Source: Thermoplasmata archaeon
Lineage (GTDB): Archaea; Thermoplasmatota; E2; DHVEG-1
DNA: 48,068 nt
Direction of reading: 5' to 3'
Assembly: GCA_030640585.1 (NCBI GenBank)
Contig: DAOWIZ010000018.1
Location: 1-48,068 of the forward strand
The notes below the pieces were generated by a model, which was not told the DNA's origin, ran no database searches, and saw nothing but the letters and a program-made list of their open reading frames with translations. The translations under genes were made by a program, and so were the position numbers. Below, piece by piece: positions 1-7,640 of this stretch (the stretch's first letter is position 1; every line of letters starts with the position of its first letter).

Positions 1-1
1 C

Positions 2-1333
2 TCAGGAATTAATACCAAAGAAGATGTATTGAATACGGCAAAAAAAGAAAATATTGTTTTTGTTAGACTGCAATTTGTTGACATACTTGGTTTTCCAAAA
101 AATATTGTAATACCTGCTAGCAGACTTGAAGAAGCGCTTGATGAGGGTATGCCATTTGATGCATCATCAATAGCTGGATACGCAACAATAGAAGAATCAG
201 ATAAAATTGCAAAACCTGATCCTGAAAGTTTTGTAATTTTACCTGAAAGCATTGAAAAAAGAAAAACAGCAAAGATAAACTGCGATATTTATGAACCGGA
301 TGGACAACGGTTCATCGGTGACTCTAAATATATCCTAGAAAGAGTTGTAAATAAGGCCAAGAAACTAGGGTATATTTATAATACAGGGCCAGAATGCGAA
401 TTTTTCTTATTTAAAAAAGATGGCGATGATTTAACATTAACTCCTAATGATCATGCAGGTTACTTTGATCTGTCTCACCGTGATCTGGCAGAAGGAGTTC
501 GTGCTGATATCTCTATTGCGCTTGATGCTTTTGGGATAAAAACCTATACGGCACATCATGAAGTAGCAGGCGGCCAACATGAAATAAATTTTAGATATGC
601 AGATGCCCTTACAACTGCAGATAACGTTATTACATTAAAATATGTTACAAAAGTAATTGCCAGGAAACATAATTTGCATGCATCATTTATGCCAAAACCT
701 TTGTATGGTGTTGCGGGTTCAGGGATGCATACGCATATGTCTCTTTTTACAAAAGATGGAGAAAATGCTTTTTATAGCCAAGAGGATGAAAATCAACTGA
801 GTTCTTTGGCAAAAAATTTTATCGCTGGTTTGCTAATGTATATAAAGGAAATTACAGCAATTCTTAACCCAACAGTAAACTCTTATAAAAGACTTGTTCC
901 AGGGTACGAGGCTCCAACATACATTTCATGGGCAAATAGGAATCGTAGTGCATTAATAAGAATTCCAACTAGTAGGCAAAAAGGCACCCGGTGCGAGTTG
1001 AGAAGCCCTGATCTATCGGGTAATCCTTATCTACAGTTTGCTGTCCTACTTGCCGCTGGGCTAAAAGGCATCGAAGAATGTCTTGAACCACCGGAATCTA
1101 TTGAAAAAAACATATATAAATTATCAGATGAGGAAAGGAAAAAACATTGTATAACACAATTACCCGAGAGTCTTGGGCACGCAATCGCTTTAATGGAAGA
1201 TAGTAAACTGTCGAAAGAAGCATTAGGAAAACATGTTTTCAACAACTTCGTACATGTAAAGCGTAAACAATGGAATGAATACCGTACCCAGGTTACCAAA
1301 TGGGAAATTGATAAATATTTACCTGTTCTGTGA
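2..1333 (+). CDS. glnA: Glutamine synthetase, type I (5' end outside window)
   Basis: Makes glutamine from glutamate, ammonia and ATP in the cytoplasm. The frame is open to the first bases of the window and reads a normal GlnA N-terminus (TKEDVLNTAKKENIVFVRLQ), so only the first few codons are missing; the internal TTG at 29 is not the real start. Visible family motifs, numbered from that TTG, are GPECEFFLF (120-128), HHEVAGGQHEI (176-186), GSGMHTHMSLF (230-240) and the NRSALIRIP stretch (304-313). The C-terminal region reads NIYKLS where adenylylated enzymes carry a Tyr in NLYDLP; because that Tyr-like position is retained, adenylylation control cannot be judged from this alone. The length is typical for GlnA (about 443 aa visible). 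The gene is followed by a winged-helix gene that may be co-regulated, which is inference from position only. Confidence 0.95.
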   Translation, partial: SGINTKEDVLNTAKKENIVFVRLQFVDILGFPKNIVIPASRLEEALDEGMPFDASSIAGYATIEESDKIAKPDPESFVILPESIEKRKTAKINCDIYEPDGQRFIGDSKYILERVVNKAKKLGYIYNTGPECEFFLFKKDGDDLTLTPNDHAGYFDLSHRDLAEGVRADISIALDAFGIKTYTAHHEVAGGQHEINFRYADALTTADNVITLKYVTKVIARKHNLHASFMPKPLYGVAGSGMHTHMSLFTKDGENAFYSQEDENQLSSLAKNFIAGLLMYIKEITAILNPTVNSYKRLVPGYEAPTYISWANRNRSALIRIPTSRQKGTRCELRSPDLSGNPYLQFAVLLAAGLKGIEECLEPPESIEKNIYKLSDEERKKHCITQLPESLGHAIALMEDSKLSKEALGKHVFNNFVHVKRKQWNEYRTQVTKWEIDKYLPVL

Positions 1334-1390
1334 TTTTAAGGCAGTTTGTATACAAAAACACCTTCTAAACTTTTCATAGTTAAGTAAATG

Positions 1391-1398
1391 TTATAAAT
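1391..1398 (+). promoter_or_regulatory. TATA box for the winged-helix/Sm-like pair
   Basis: TTATAAAT lies 35 nt before the ATG at 1433 in an AT-rich gap. This is the spacing of an archaeal TATA box with a short leader. Nothing else supports it. Confidence 0.4.
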
Positions 1399-1432
1399 CG
1401 GTTTTTGTATTCTGCTTTTGAGGTTTTAAACT

Positions 1433-1879
1433 ATGGGTTTTGAAATGCAGATTGTAAGCAACACGCCGTTAATCGGTGAGGGCGATGCTGATGTCGTAGC
1501 AAAAATATTTTTTGAACAAATAGGTTATCTATCTAAAGGGGCAAATCCAGATATCCCTTACAAAATCTTTGCGGATTTTTTTATTAAACACCCAGATAAA
1601 GCATGGTATGTTGATGAAATTTCAGCAGAACTTAAAATATCAAAGCCTACAGTTTACAGACATCTTAACAAACTAAAAGGCTTTGACATTCTTGAAGAGG
1701 TTCAAGTTCTTGACGAAAACACTCAGCAGAATAAAAAAGCATATCGTCTGCGTTATGGAAACATTCAAAAAGCTTGGAACTTTGTAGAAGCACATCTTAA
1801 AGTTGCAATAGAAAATTATGGTAAAACGGTAGAGCACCTACAGAGCCTTATTGACAAACAAAGGAAGGGTATCGAATGA
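1433..1879 (+). CDS. Winged-helix transcriptional regulator
   Basis: A 148-aa protein with a central winged helix-turn-helix. The recognition region reads EISAELKISKPTVYRHLNKL (about residues 63-82) and is followed by a wing-like segment (EEVQVLDENTQQNKKAYRLR). The C-terminal 35 residues look helical and could dimerise. It resembles archaeal ArsR/TrmB-like regulators, but I do not recognise a named family. It sits about 100 nt after glnA, and its stop overlaps the start of the next gene (ATGA), so the two are translationally coupled. A link to nitrogen control is only suggested by position. Confidence 0.75.
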   Translation: MGFEMQIVSNTPLIGEGDADVVAKIFFEQIGYLSKGANPDIPYKIFADFFIKHPDKAWYVDEISAELKISKPTVYRHLNKLKGFDILEEVQVLDENTQQNKKAYRLRYGNIQKAWNFVEAHLKVAIENYGKTVEHLQSLIDKQRKGIE

Positions 1880-2163
1880 GTAAAGATAAGGACAAGGTGG
1901 AATTAACAGAAGGATCTGAATATAAGATATATTCAATTGGTGGGAAAGATCAGTTTCTTGAAACGGAAGGGATCTTCAAAGGTTACATGTCAATAGGTAT
2001 TGACGAAACAGGCCTCTTAATAGAACTTAACCATAACCACAGCGAAATGGCAGGTAAAATAAGAATTGTTCCACTGCATGCAATTCTTGCAATTGATGTT
2101 TTAAATGCTATTGAAAATGAGAAAAAAGATGATGATGGGGAAATATCACATTATGTTGGATAA
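1876..2163 (+). CDS. Small Sm-like conserved archaeal protein
   Basis: A 95-aa acidic protein whose ATG overlaps the stop of the upstream regulator (ATGA), which means coupled translation. The C-terminal half contains GKIRIVPLHAILAIDVL, which resembles the second strand pair of Sm/Lsm-like beta barrels, and GLLIELNHNH before it. The ends are charged and probably flexible. The function is unknown. The stable pairing with a DNA-binding regulator suggests a partner or ligand-sensing role, but that is inference. Confidence 0.65.
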   Translation: MSKDKDKVELTEGSEYKIYSIGGKDQFLETEGIFKGYMSIGIDETGLLIELNHNHSEMAGKIRIVPLHAILAIDVLNAIENEKKDDDGEISHYVG

Positions 2164-2230
2164 TTTAACTATCCTCTCTCTTTTTTTAACAAGCCTTTAT
2201 AAATAAATTAAAAAATATATTAAGCAGCAA

Positions 2231-2240
2231 TTATTTATAG
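2231..2240 (+). promoter_or_regulatory. TATA-like element for the ABC transporter operon
   Basis: TTATTTATAG lies about 35 nt before the ATG at 2270. A second AT-rich candidate (CTTTATAAATAA) starts near 2194. The 106-nt gap also contains a T-rich run just after the stop at 2163 that could end transcription of the upstream pair. Confidence 0.4.
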
Positions 2241-2269
2241 TAGTTTATTGTTTTTTAACTAGAACCAGT

Positions 2270-3052
2270 ATGCCTGTAAAAAAACAACCCATAATACGAT
2301 TAGAAAGAGTCTGTAAAAATTATAAAGAATATGGGGTAGAGGTAAAGGCAGTAAACAACATATCTTTGAAAATATTTCCTGGAGAACTGGTATCTATAAT
2401 CGGCCCTTCAGGATGTGGAAAATCAACACTCCTTCATTGCATGGGACTTCTTGACCGTCCAACATCTGGAACGATATATATTGATGGAAAAGACACGTCA
2501 AAAATAAGTGGAAAAGAAATAGCCCTTTTCAGAGGGGAAAAACTAGGATTCGTATTTCAAAACTATAACCTAATACCAAGACTTACAGTGCTTGAAAATG
2601 TACTCCTTCCAGGACAAATAATGGAAAAAGATGAAAAAGATTTGAAAAAAAGATCTGAATCTTTGCTAAAGGATGTTGGTATCTCACATCGTGCTAAACA
2701 CAAAGGCATCCATCTATCAGGTGGAGAGGCGCAAAGAGTCGCAATTGCCCGTGCCTTAATTAATGAGCCTGTATTAATCCTAGCAGATGAGCCAACAGGA
2801 GCATTGGACTCTGAAAGCAGCGCGGAAATAATGCATTTACTTGTAGATATGAACAAGATGAGAAATGTAACCACTGTTTTTGTAAGCCATGATATGGAAA
2901 TAGCAAGATATGGAAAAAGAACACTTACTCTCAAAGATGGTAAAATCATCGGAGATACAAGTGGAAACTCTAAAGATTTTGATAATACTGCAAAAAAACT
3001 TGAAGAAAAAGGTAAAAAGAAGGGCAGGAGAAAAAAGGTTAATGGGCGTTAG
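2270..3052 (+). CDS. ABC transporter ATP-binding protein (LolD/MacB type)
   Basis: A 260-aa ATPase subunit of an FtsX/MacB-type transporter acting at the membrane. All nucleotide-binding motifs are present: Walker A GPSGCGKST (45-53), Q-loop VFQNYNLIPRLTVLENV (about 95-111), signature LSGGEAQR (149-156), Walker B VLILADEPTGALD (168-180) and an H-loop SHD. DEPTGALDSESS is characteristic of the LolD/MacB subfamily, whose members drive mechanical extrusion or lipoprotein and peptide handling rather than ordinary import. The tail is Lys/Arg-rich. The permease gene starts 11 nt before this stop, so the two form an operon. The substrate is not evident. Confidence 0.92.
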   Translation: MPVKKQPIIRLERVCKNYKEYGVEVKAVNNISLKIFPGELVSIIGPSGCGKSTLLHCMGLLDRPTSGTIYIDGKDTSKISGKEIALFRGEKLGFVFQNYNLIPRLTVLENVLLPGQIMEKDEKDLKKRSESLLKDVGISHRAKHKGIHLSGGEAQRVAIARALINEPVLILADEPTGALDSESSAEIMHLLVDMNKMRNVTTVFVSHDMEIARYGKRTLTLKDGKIIGDTSGNSKDFDNTAKKLEEKGKKKGRRKKVNGR

Positions 3053-4481
3053 CAGCAGATTTGCATTCGGCGAGTTGAAAGAGCATAAACGAATTTATGT
3101 AATAATAATTGTAGTAATCGCCCTAACAATGACCTCTTTTATGCTTGAAAATGCTTATATTAATTATATGATGCAAGTAGTAGATGATACCACTAAGCTG
3201 ACGACGGCTGATGCAGTTATTACAGACCCAAGTTGCAACATACGTGATGTTTATGGTACTGAAACAGAATTGAAAAATGCTGGTAAAATCGCAAGAGAAA
3301 TAGAAAAAAGACTGCCTGGGTACAAAACAAGTGTTCGGGTGACAGCACAAGGAACTTATGGGCTGGATATAGAAGGAGAAGCCGTTGACGCATGCACAAT
3401 ACAAGGCATTGACCCTGAGAAAGATGACATCCTTGTAGGAATAAAAGAAAAAATAGTTAAAGGCAGGTATTTCAAAGACAGTGATCCAATTACTAGGGGG
3501 CATACCCCTCTTTATATCAAATTTGAAGGCCCTGGCAACCTACCCGATTTTGCATATGGTTCTGGTGAAAAACTATTGGTAGACGAAGAGCCGTATCCCA
3601 TAATCATTGGTGCAACAGTTACAAAAATTCACCCCTCCATAAATATCGGAAAAACAATAATGCTTACCATGAGTACGTCCGGTAGAGAAACTAGTTATGC
3701 AAGTGTTAATGTTAAAGTCATAGGGTTGTATGAAAGCGGTACACCAACTCTTGATACTATGATATGGTTCATGCACGCAGACTCTTTAAGGGAAATAAAG
3801 GGATATGGAGAAATAACAGGACATGACTGGCATATACCGGGTATAGGCACAATCAGAGGTTACAAACCAATAGAGGTTGACAAAAACCGTGGAGATGTCG
3901 TAGTTGTAAAAGCACCGGAACCGTTTCATCAATTAAATCCTATTGGTCATTCTGAGAATATAAAAAAGGATCTTGTTTCACTTCTGCCAAACCACAATGT
4001 TTACACCTGGCATGATTTCCTAGTTTATATCGCCGGTAGTATGCAAGATGTTGTTACTATCATGCTCTGGGGGAGTATTGCAGTAACTCTTCTCTTATGT
4101 GGTGCTGCAATAAAATACGTTATGGATTCTATAGTGATGCGTAAAACAAGAGAAATAGGTGCTCTAAAAGCATTTGGTGCACGTGACAGGACTATTTTTA
4201 AAATATTTTTATATCAAGGGTTGATAATAGGTTTCATTGCTGGGCTGCTTGGAATTGCTTTATCAATAGTCGTTATGAATTTTGTAAACTGGTATGGTAT
4301 AAATCTACAATTTGTAGCAGGTACACAGATAAAACTTGGTTTTATTATAAACTGGCTTACGCTTTTAATAGCATTACTTTTACCGATCGTGCTTGCGGCA
4401 TTGGCTGCTGCAGTGCCTGCTAAAAAAGCAGCGATGCTTTCACCTGTTGAAGCATTAAGAAAGGGAGAGTTGTCTCTCTAG
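3042..4481 (+). CDS. FtsX/MacB-type ABC permease
   Basis: A 479-aa permease of the MacB/FtsX family, partner of the ATPase just upstream. I chose the ATG at 3042 (MGVSSRFAFGELKEHKR), which overlaps the ATPase stop and follows a GGAG at 3026-3029; the frame is open further upstream inside the ATPase gene, but that extension has no family character. Topology matches MacB: one N-terminal membrane segment (about 18-34), a long extracellular domain (about 35-340), and three C-terminal membrane segments. The third is followed by PAKKAAMLSPVEALRKGE, the typical end of FtsX domains. The extracellular domain probably determines the substrate, which is unknown. Confidence 0.9.
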   Translation: MGVSSRFAFGELKEHKRIYVIIIVVIALTMTSFMLENAYINYMMQVVDDTTKLTTADAVITDPSCNIRDVYGTETELKNAGKIAREIEKRLPGYKTSVRVTAQGTYGLDIEGEAVDACTIQGIDPEKDDILVGIKEKIVKGRYFKDSDPITRGHTPLYIKFEGPGNLPDFAYGSGEKLLVDEEPYPIIIGATVTKIHPSINIGKTIMLTMSTSGRETSYASVNVKVIGLYESGTPTLDTMIWFMHADSLREIKGYGEITGHDWHIPGIGTIRGYKPIEVDKNRGDVVVVKAPEPFHQLNPIGHSENIKKDLVSLLPNHNVYTWHDFLVYIAGSMQDVVTIMLWGSIAVTLLLCGAAIKYVMDSIVMRKTREIGALKAFGARDRTIFKIFLYQGLIIGFIAGLLGIALSIVVMNFVNWYGINLQFVAGTQIKLGFIINWLTLLIALLLPIVLAALAAAVPAKKAAMLSPVEALRKGELSL

Positions 4482-4620
4482 AGGGCACTAGGGGTTTTGT
4501 ATTTTTTTTTGTTTTGACATTTTGACGGCATAGTTTTAAATAATATTATTGTCAAGAGTTAACAAGAAACACATTAACAAGACATAAGAAGAGGTTGAAA
4601 TAATTAGAAAAGGTGATTAA

Positions 4621-5394
4621 ATGGATCTACATACAATCCCTAAAATGATGATACATAAACCCACATTAAATAGATTCGTCGAAATCGATTTTCTAAGAGG
4701 ATTTGCAATAATGTATATGATATTTGTACATGTACTGTGGGACCTTGACTATTTTAAAATATATCCGCTAAACAGTACGGTGCAACAAACCAATGTTATT
4801 ATACAAGTTGTGTTTTTTTTACTTGTAGGAATATGTTTATCTGTAAACTATAACAAAAACCAAGGGCGTTCAAAGAAAAAACTATATTTTCATATGGTAC
4901 GTCGGGGTTCAGGGATATTTGCCTTAGGGATGGTTATAACCTTAGTAACATTGCTGTTTATGCCGGATAGGCCTATTTTATTTGGTGTGCTGCATTGTAT
5001 AGGTCTTTGCATTATTCTTAGCCCCCTATTTCTAAGATTTAAACATTGGAATTTTGTAATTGCGACAGTAATGATTTCTGCAGGTATAATACTAGGCCTC
5101 TTCCATGTTGAAAACCCTACAGTGCTCCATCTACTCATTGGTTTGCACCCTGCTGATTTTTGGATACACACCATTGACTATTTTCCGTTGCTCCTATGGC
5201 TTGGCGTATGCCTGCTAGGTACTGCCATCGGAAATGTATTATACCAAGGTAACAAAAGAAGGTTCAAATTTCCCGACATCTCAAGATATGCACCAATCAA
5301 AGCCATCTCATGGGTTGGAAAACATTCACTAGGTATTTATCTAGTTCATCAACCAATAATTGCAGGTGCAATAACACTTTACTTGCTCGTATGA
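4621..5394 (+). CDS. DUF1624 membrane protein (HGSNAT-like acyltransferase)
   Basis: A 257-aa integral membrane protein with about seven hydrophobic segments. The start of the domain, RFVEIDFLRGFAIMYMIFVH, is the hallmark of DUF1624 / heparan-alpha-glucosaminide N-acetyltransferase-like proteins, and the C-terminal SLGIYLVHQPI is also typical. Members move acyl groups across or within membranes, and the archaeal substrates are unknown. The gene stands alone. A T-rich run (4499-4518) and a TATA-like TTTTAAATAAT near 4530 precede it. Confidence is high for the family and low for the reaction. Confidence 0.8.
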   Translation: MDLHTIPKMMIHKPTLNRFVEIDFLRGFAIMYMIFVHVLWDLDYFKIYPLNSTVQQTNVIIQVVFFLLVGICLSVNYNKNQGRSKKKLYFHMVRRGSGIFALGMVITLVTLLFMPDRPILFGVLHCIGLCIILSPLFLRFKHWNFVIATVMISAGIILGLFHVENPTVLHLLIGLHPADFWIHTIDYFPLLLWLGVCLLGTAIGNVLYQGNKRRFKFPDISRYAPIKAISWVGKHSLGIYLVHQPIIAGAITLYLLV

Positions 5395-5465
5395 AAGAAA
5401 ACGCTGATAAAAACTATGTTTGTCAAAAAGAGTATGTGAAAATTATTTTTGAAAAATTGTAAAGC

Positions 5466-5473
5466 TTTATGTA
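5466..5473 (+). promoter_or_regulatory. TATA box (with BRE) for the structured RNA
   Basis: TTTATGTA preceded by AAAGC (a BRE-like purine run). Its centre is about 26 nt before 5496, where a strong RNA stem begins, which is the usual archaeal TATA-to-start distance. Confidence 0.5.
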
Positions 5474-5495
5474 TGCAAATTTACATACCACTTTT

Positions 5496-5660
5496 GGGGG
5501 AATTTGGTAGACCAGTAGAGTTAGGGTAAAGGATGGGTCTTCCATTAAACCGATTCCTCAAAATAGTGTTTGAGTTTGAGGGGAACCAAATACAAGTTAT
5601 ACAGGCATGCACAGACATGCAAAAGAAACTAAAATGCTGCCTGATTCCCCCACCAACATT
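5496..5660 (+). ncRNA. Candidate structured non-coding RNA, family not recognised
   Basis: No ORF of note fills this gap. The two ends pair perfectly: GGGGGAAT (5496-5503) with ATTCCCCC (5644-5651). Inside, ATTTGGT (5502-5508) can pair with ACCAAAT (5585-5591) and enclose two further stems: AGACC (5509-5513) with GGTCT (5536-5540), and CCTCAAA (about 5556-5562) with TTTGAGG (about 5575-5581). A third branch pairs CAGGCA (5602-5607) with TGCCTG (5638-5643). The outer and second stems share two bases, so they may stack or compete. A TATA box lies upstream at the right distance, and a T-rich run (about 5658-5675) follows. I see no tRNA T-arm, no RNase P signatures and no SRP helix 8 sequence. 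Confidence 0.5.
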
Positions 5661-5709
5661 TTAATTTTTATAATTTTCAAAAAAACACAAGTTTGTATAA
5701 AAACAATGT

Positions 5710-6888
5710 TTATATCAGACGGGTTTGCCCACGGATTTTGTAGCTGGCAAGTTCCTTAAACACATCATCTTCTTGTAAAATATTAATAATGTCACCTGTA
5801 GAAGATGATACCCTAATATCCCTGGTCCTGCCATACCGGCCTTTTGAAATAACACGAGCAGTAATAATACCAAGCATATCTAACTCAGAAATCAAATCAG
5901 CAACACGACGCTGAGTTAACGAGTCCATACGAATTTTTTTGCAAAGCCCTTTATATATTTCGTATACCTCACCAGTTGTTATAGCACCAGTTGTCGCTGT
6001 TTTTTTGTTGTGTTCATCCTGTAGAATAACGGAAAGGAGAATAAGTTTAGATTGTGTGGGGAGTGTACGGACTACTTCAACTACACGGTCTATCTCTATT
6101 TTATTTTGAGCGAGACGAACATATTTTTTTGTAATACGAGGAGATTTTGCCCTCTCAGCTATCTCTGCGGACATGCGTAACAAGTCAAGTGCACGACGGG
6201 CATCACCGTGTTCCTGGGCAGCAAGAGCAGAACAAAGAGGCACTACATCATTATCGATCACCCCTGATTTCAAAGCAATACCAACACGCTGCTTCAAAAT
6301 ATCCTGGAGTTCGCCTGCGTCATAAGGTGGAAAAATCATGTTTTCCTCACCAAGACTTGACTTTACACGAGGGTCAAGAAACTCCGTAAATTTAAGATCG
6401 TTTGAAATACCAACAATACTAAGTTTAGCGTTCTTAAGATCTGTATTGATCCTTGATAAGTTGTATAATGCCTCATCGCCTTTTAATTTGTCAACCTCAT
6501 CGAGGACAATAATAGCGACCCCGCCTGTTTTATCTATTAATTTAATAAGTTTGGAATATACTTCATCAGTAGGCCACCCAGTAAAGGGTATACGTTCAGC
6601 CCATTCGCTTATAAAATGATTTGTTATGTTTTGGAGGAGGCGGTATTGTGTATCTACAACTTCACAGTTTATATAGATAAAATTGACTTTTTTTCCTGTT
6701 TCTTCGCCTTTTTTTACAATCTCCCTTCCAACAAACTTTGTAACAGCAGTTTTGCCAGTACCTGTTTTGCCATAAATAAAAACATTGGAAGGTGTTTCCT
6801 GACGTAATGCAGGCACCATAATGGACGCGAGGTTATTGATCTCGGAATCTCTATGCAGAAGTATTTCTGGCATATATGTCGGCCTCAT
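5710..6888 (-). CDS. cdc6: Orc1/Cdc6 replication initiator
   Basis: Binds origin repeats and helps load the MCM helicase. The AAA+ core has Walker A GKTGTGKT (40-47), Walker B IIVLDEVDKL, sensor 1 VGISND and sensor 2 GDARRALDLLR. The C-terminal winged-helix domain (about 300-375) includes a recognition helix near SLTQRRVADLISEL and a wing near SKGRYGRTRDIRV. The only ATG is at 6888, but family-like sequence continues upstream in frame (FGRLLNSKGLFINREA) with no ATG, GTG or TTG before the stop at 6997-6999. The real start may therefore be a non-canonical codon such as ATA near 6949-6951. The gene reads away from a gap with ORB-like repeats, the classical cdc6/oriC arrangement. Confidence 0.95.
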   Translation of the reverse strand: MRPTYMPEILLHRDSEINNLASIMVPALRQETPSNVFIYGKTGTGKTAVTKFVGREIVKKGEETGKKVNFIYINCEVVDTQYRLLQNITNHFISEWAERIPFTGWPTDEVYSKLIKLIDKTGGVAIIVLDEVDKLKGDEALYNLSRINTDLKNAKLSIVGISNDLKFTEFLDPRVKSSLGEENMIFPPYDAGELQDILKQRVGIALKSGVIDNDVVPLCSALAAQEHGDARRALDLLRMSAEIAERAKSPRITKKYVRLAQNKIEIDRVVEVVRTLPTQSKLILLSVILQDEHNKKTATTGAITTGEVYEIYKGLCKKIRMDSLTQRRVADLISELDMLGIITARVISKGRYGRTRDIRVSSSTGDIINILQEDDVFKELASYKIRGQTRLI

Positions 6889-7046
6889 TGCCTCTCTATT
6901 AATGAATAGGCCTTTTGAATTTAATAAGCGGCCGAATATGTCACTATTTATTGTGTTCTTTTTACTCGTAAAATTACTCCCCCTTACTTCCTGTAATTAG
7001 TTATGCTATATTAAAATTTATGTATAATTTTTCCCTTTACTTATAT

Positions 7047-7067
7047 CTGTTGGAACAAATGAAGGGG
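7047..7067 (+). repeat. ORB-like origin recognition site A
   Basis: Contains TTGGAACAAATGAAGGGG: the half-dyad TGGAA, an A-rich spacer and a GGGG tract as in archaeal ORBs. Confidence 0.55.
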
Positions 7068-7070
7068 AAG

Positions 7071-7090
7071 GCCTTTGCTTCCAGTGGAAA
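7071..7090 (-). repeat. ORB-like origin recognition site B
   Basis: The core TTCCAGTGGAAA is a full ORB dyad. On the minus strand it reads TTTCCACTGGAAGCAAAGG, closest to the mini-ORB consensus, although its G-tract is short. Confidence 0.7.
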
Positions 7091-7236
7091 AGGAAAGTGA
7101 ATGTGTTTTAATCTTTAAATTTTTTTATTTCTATATTTTTAAAAATGGAACTATTAAAATACTAAAAATTACATAACATATTGGATATACTCACGTCTCT
7201 CTATTTTTAACAAAAATCTTACTCACGCTTTAATAA

Positions 7237-7258
7237 GTTCCAAACGAAACAAAGGGGT
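7237..7258 (+). repeat. ORB-like origin recognition site C
   Basis: Contains TTCCAAACGAAACAAAGGGG: a degenerate dyad followed by the A-rich spacer and GGGG tract, in the same orientation as site A and on the other side of the AT-rich stretch. Confidence 0.65.
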
Positions 7259-7372
7259 CTCCCTCATTATATAGTATAACTAAAATTAATCTTTGATCTT
7301 TCGACTTCTTTAACAAGAATTTGCCTGTAAGAACTATTAAAGGAAAAAAACAAAAAAATTTTACGGGGTTGT

Positions 7373-7609
7373 TTATCCCCCAATAACAATTACATCTTTG
7401 ACTGATTTTATTGAGTTAAACGGAAATATCAAATGTCCTTGATTATCAAGATGATAGAGACGTGGGTCAACATCTTCTGAAGGCTCTACAAGAATAGTTA
7501 GCAAAGTACCTGTTTTGCTGTTGACAGTCGAATTTCGCATAACACCGAGATATAATCCTTCCTCGCTCATTACTGTTTTCCCTCTCAGTTCATTTTCAGT
7601 TATCTTCAA
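7373..7609 (-). CDS. PRC-barrel domain protein
   Basis: A 78-aa single-domain protein. The order of elements is that of archaeal PRC-barrel proteins: LRGKTVMSEEGLYLGVMRNS, then a TGTLLTILVEPSED strand pair, then a final strand LIFPFNSIKSVKDVIVI. PRC-barrel proteins are small adaptor-like beta barrels implicated in RNA metabolism and cell division, and the archaeal single-domain forms lack a defined role. It lies 31 nt downstream of cdc48 on the same strand, with a TCCTCC (reverse complement of an SD) just before its start at 7617-7622, so it is probably the second gene of a cdc48 operon. Confidence 0.8.
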   Translation of the reverse strand: MKITENELRGKTVMSEEGLYLGVMRNSTVNSKTGTLLTILVEPSEDVDPRLYHLDNQGHLIFPFNSIKSVKDVIVIGG

Positions 7610-7640
7610 TTTTTTTTCCTCCTTTTTAATTTTTATTTGA

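Larger units (their letters stand above)
6966..7372. other. oriC: Probable chromosomal replication origin (oriC)
   Basis: A gene-free AT-rich gap of about 480 bp (6889-7372) directly upstream of orc1/cdc6. It holds three clear ORB-like sites (7047-7067, 7071-7090, 7237-7258) and a weaker one on the minus strand with a GGGGG tract (about 6976-6998). Between them lies a very AT-rich stretch (about 7106-7190) suited to unwinding. ORBs next to cdc6 are the known archaeal origin architecture. GC-skew or marker-frequency data would settle it. Confidence 0.75.

Noticed and set aside
5496-5655. tRNA with a long intron (acceptor-like GGGGGAA/TTCCCCC followed by ACCA)
   Set aside because: No T-arm sequence lies before the 3' acceptor strand and no anticodon arm can be placed; a different structured RNA fits better.
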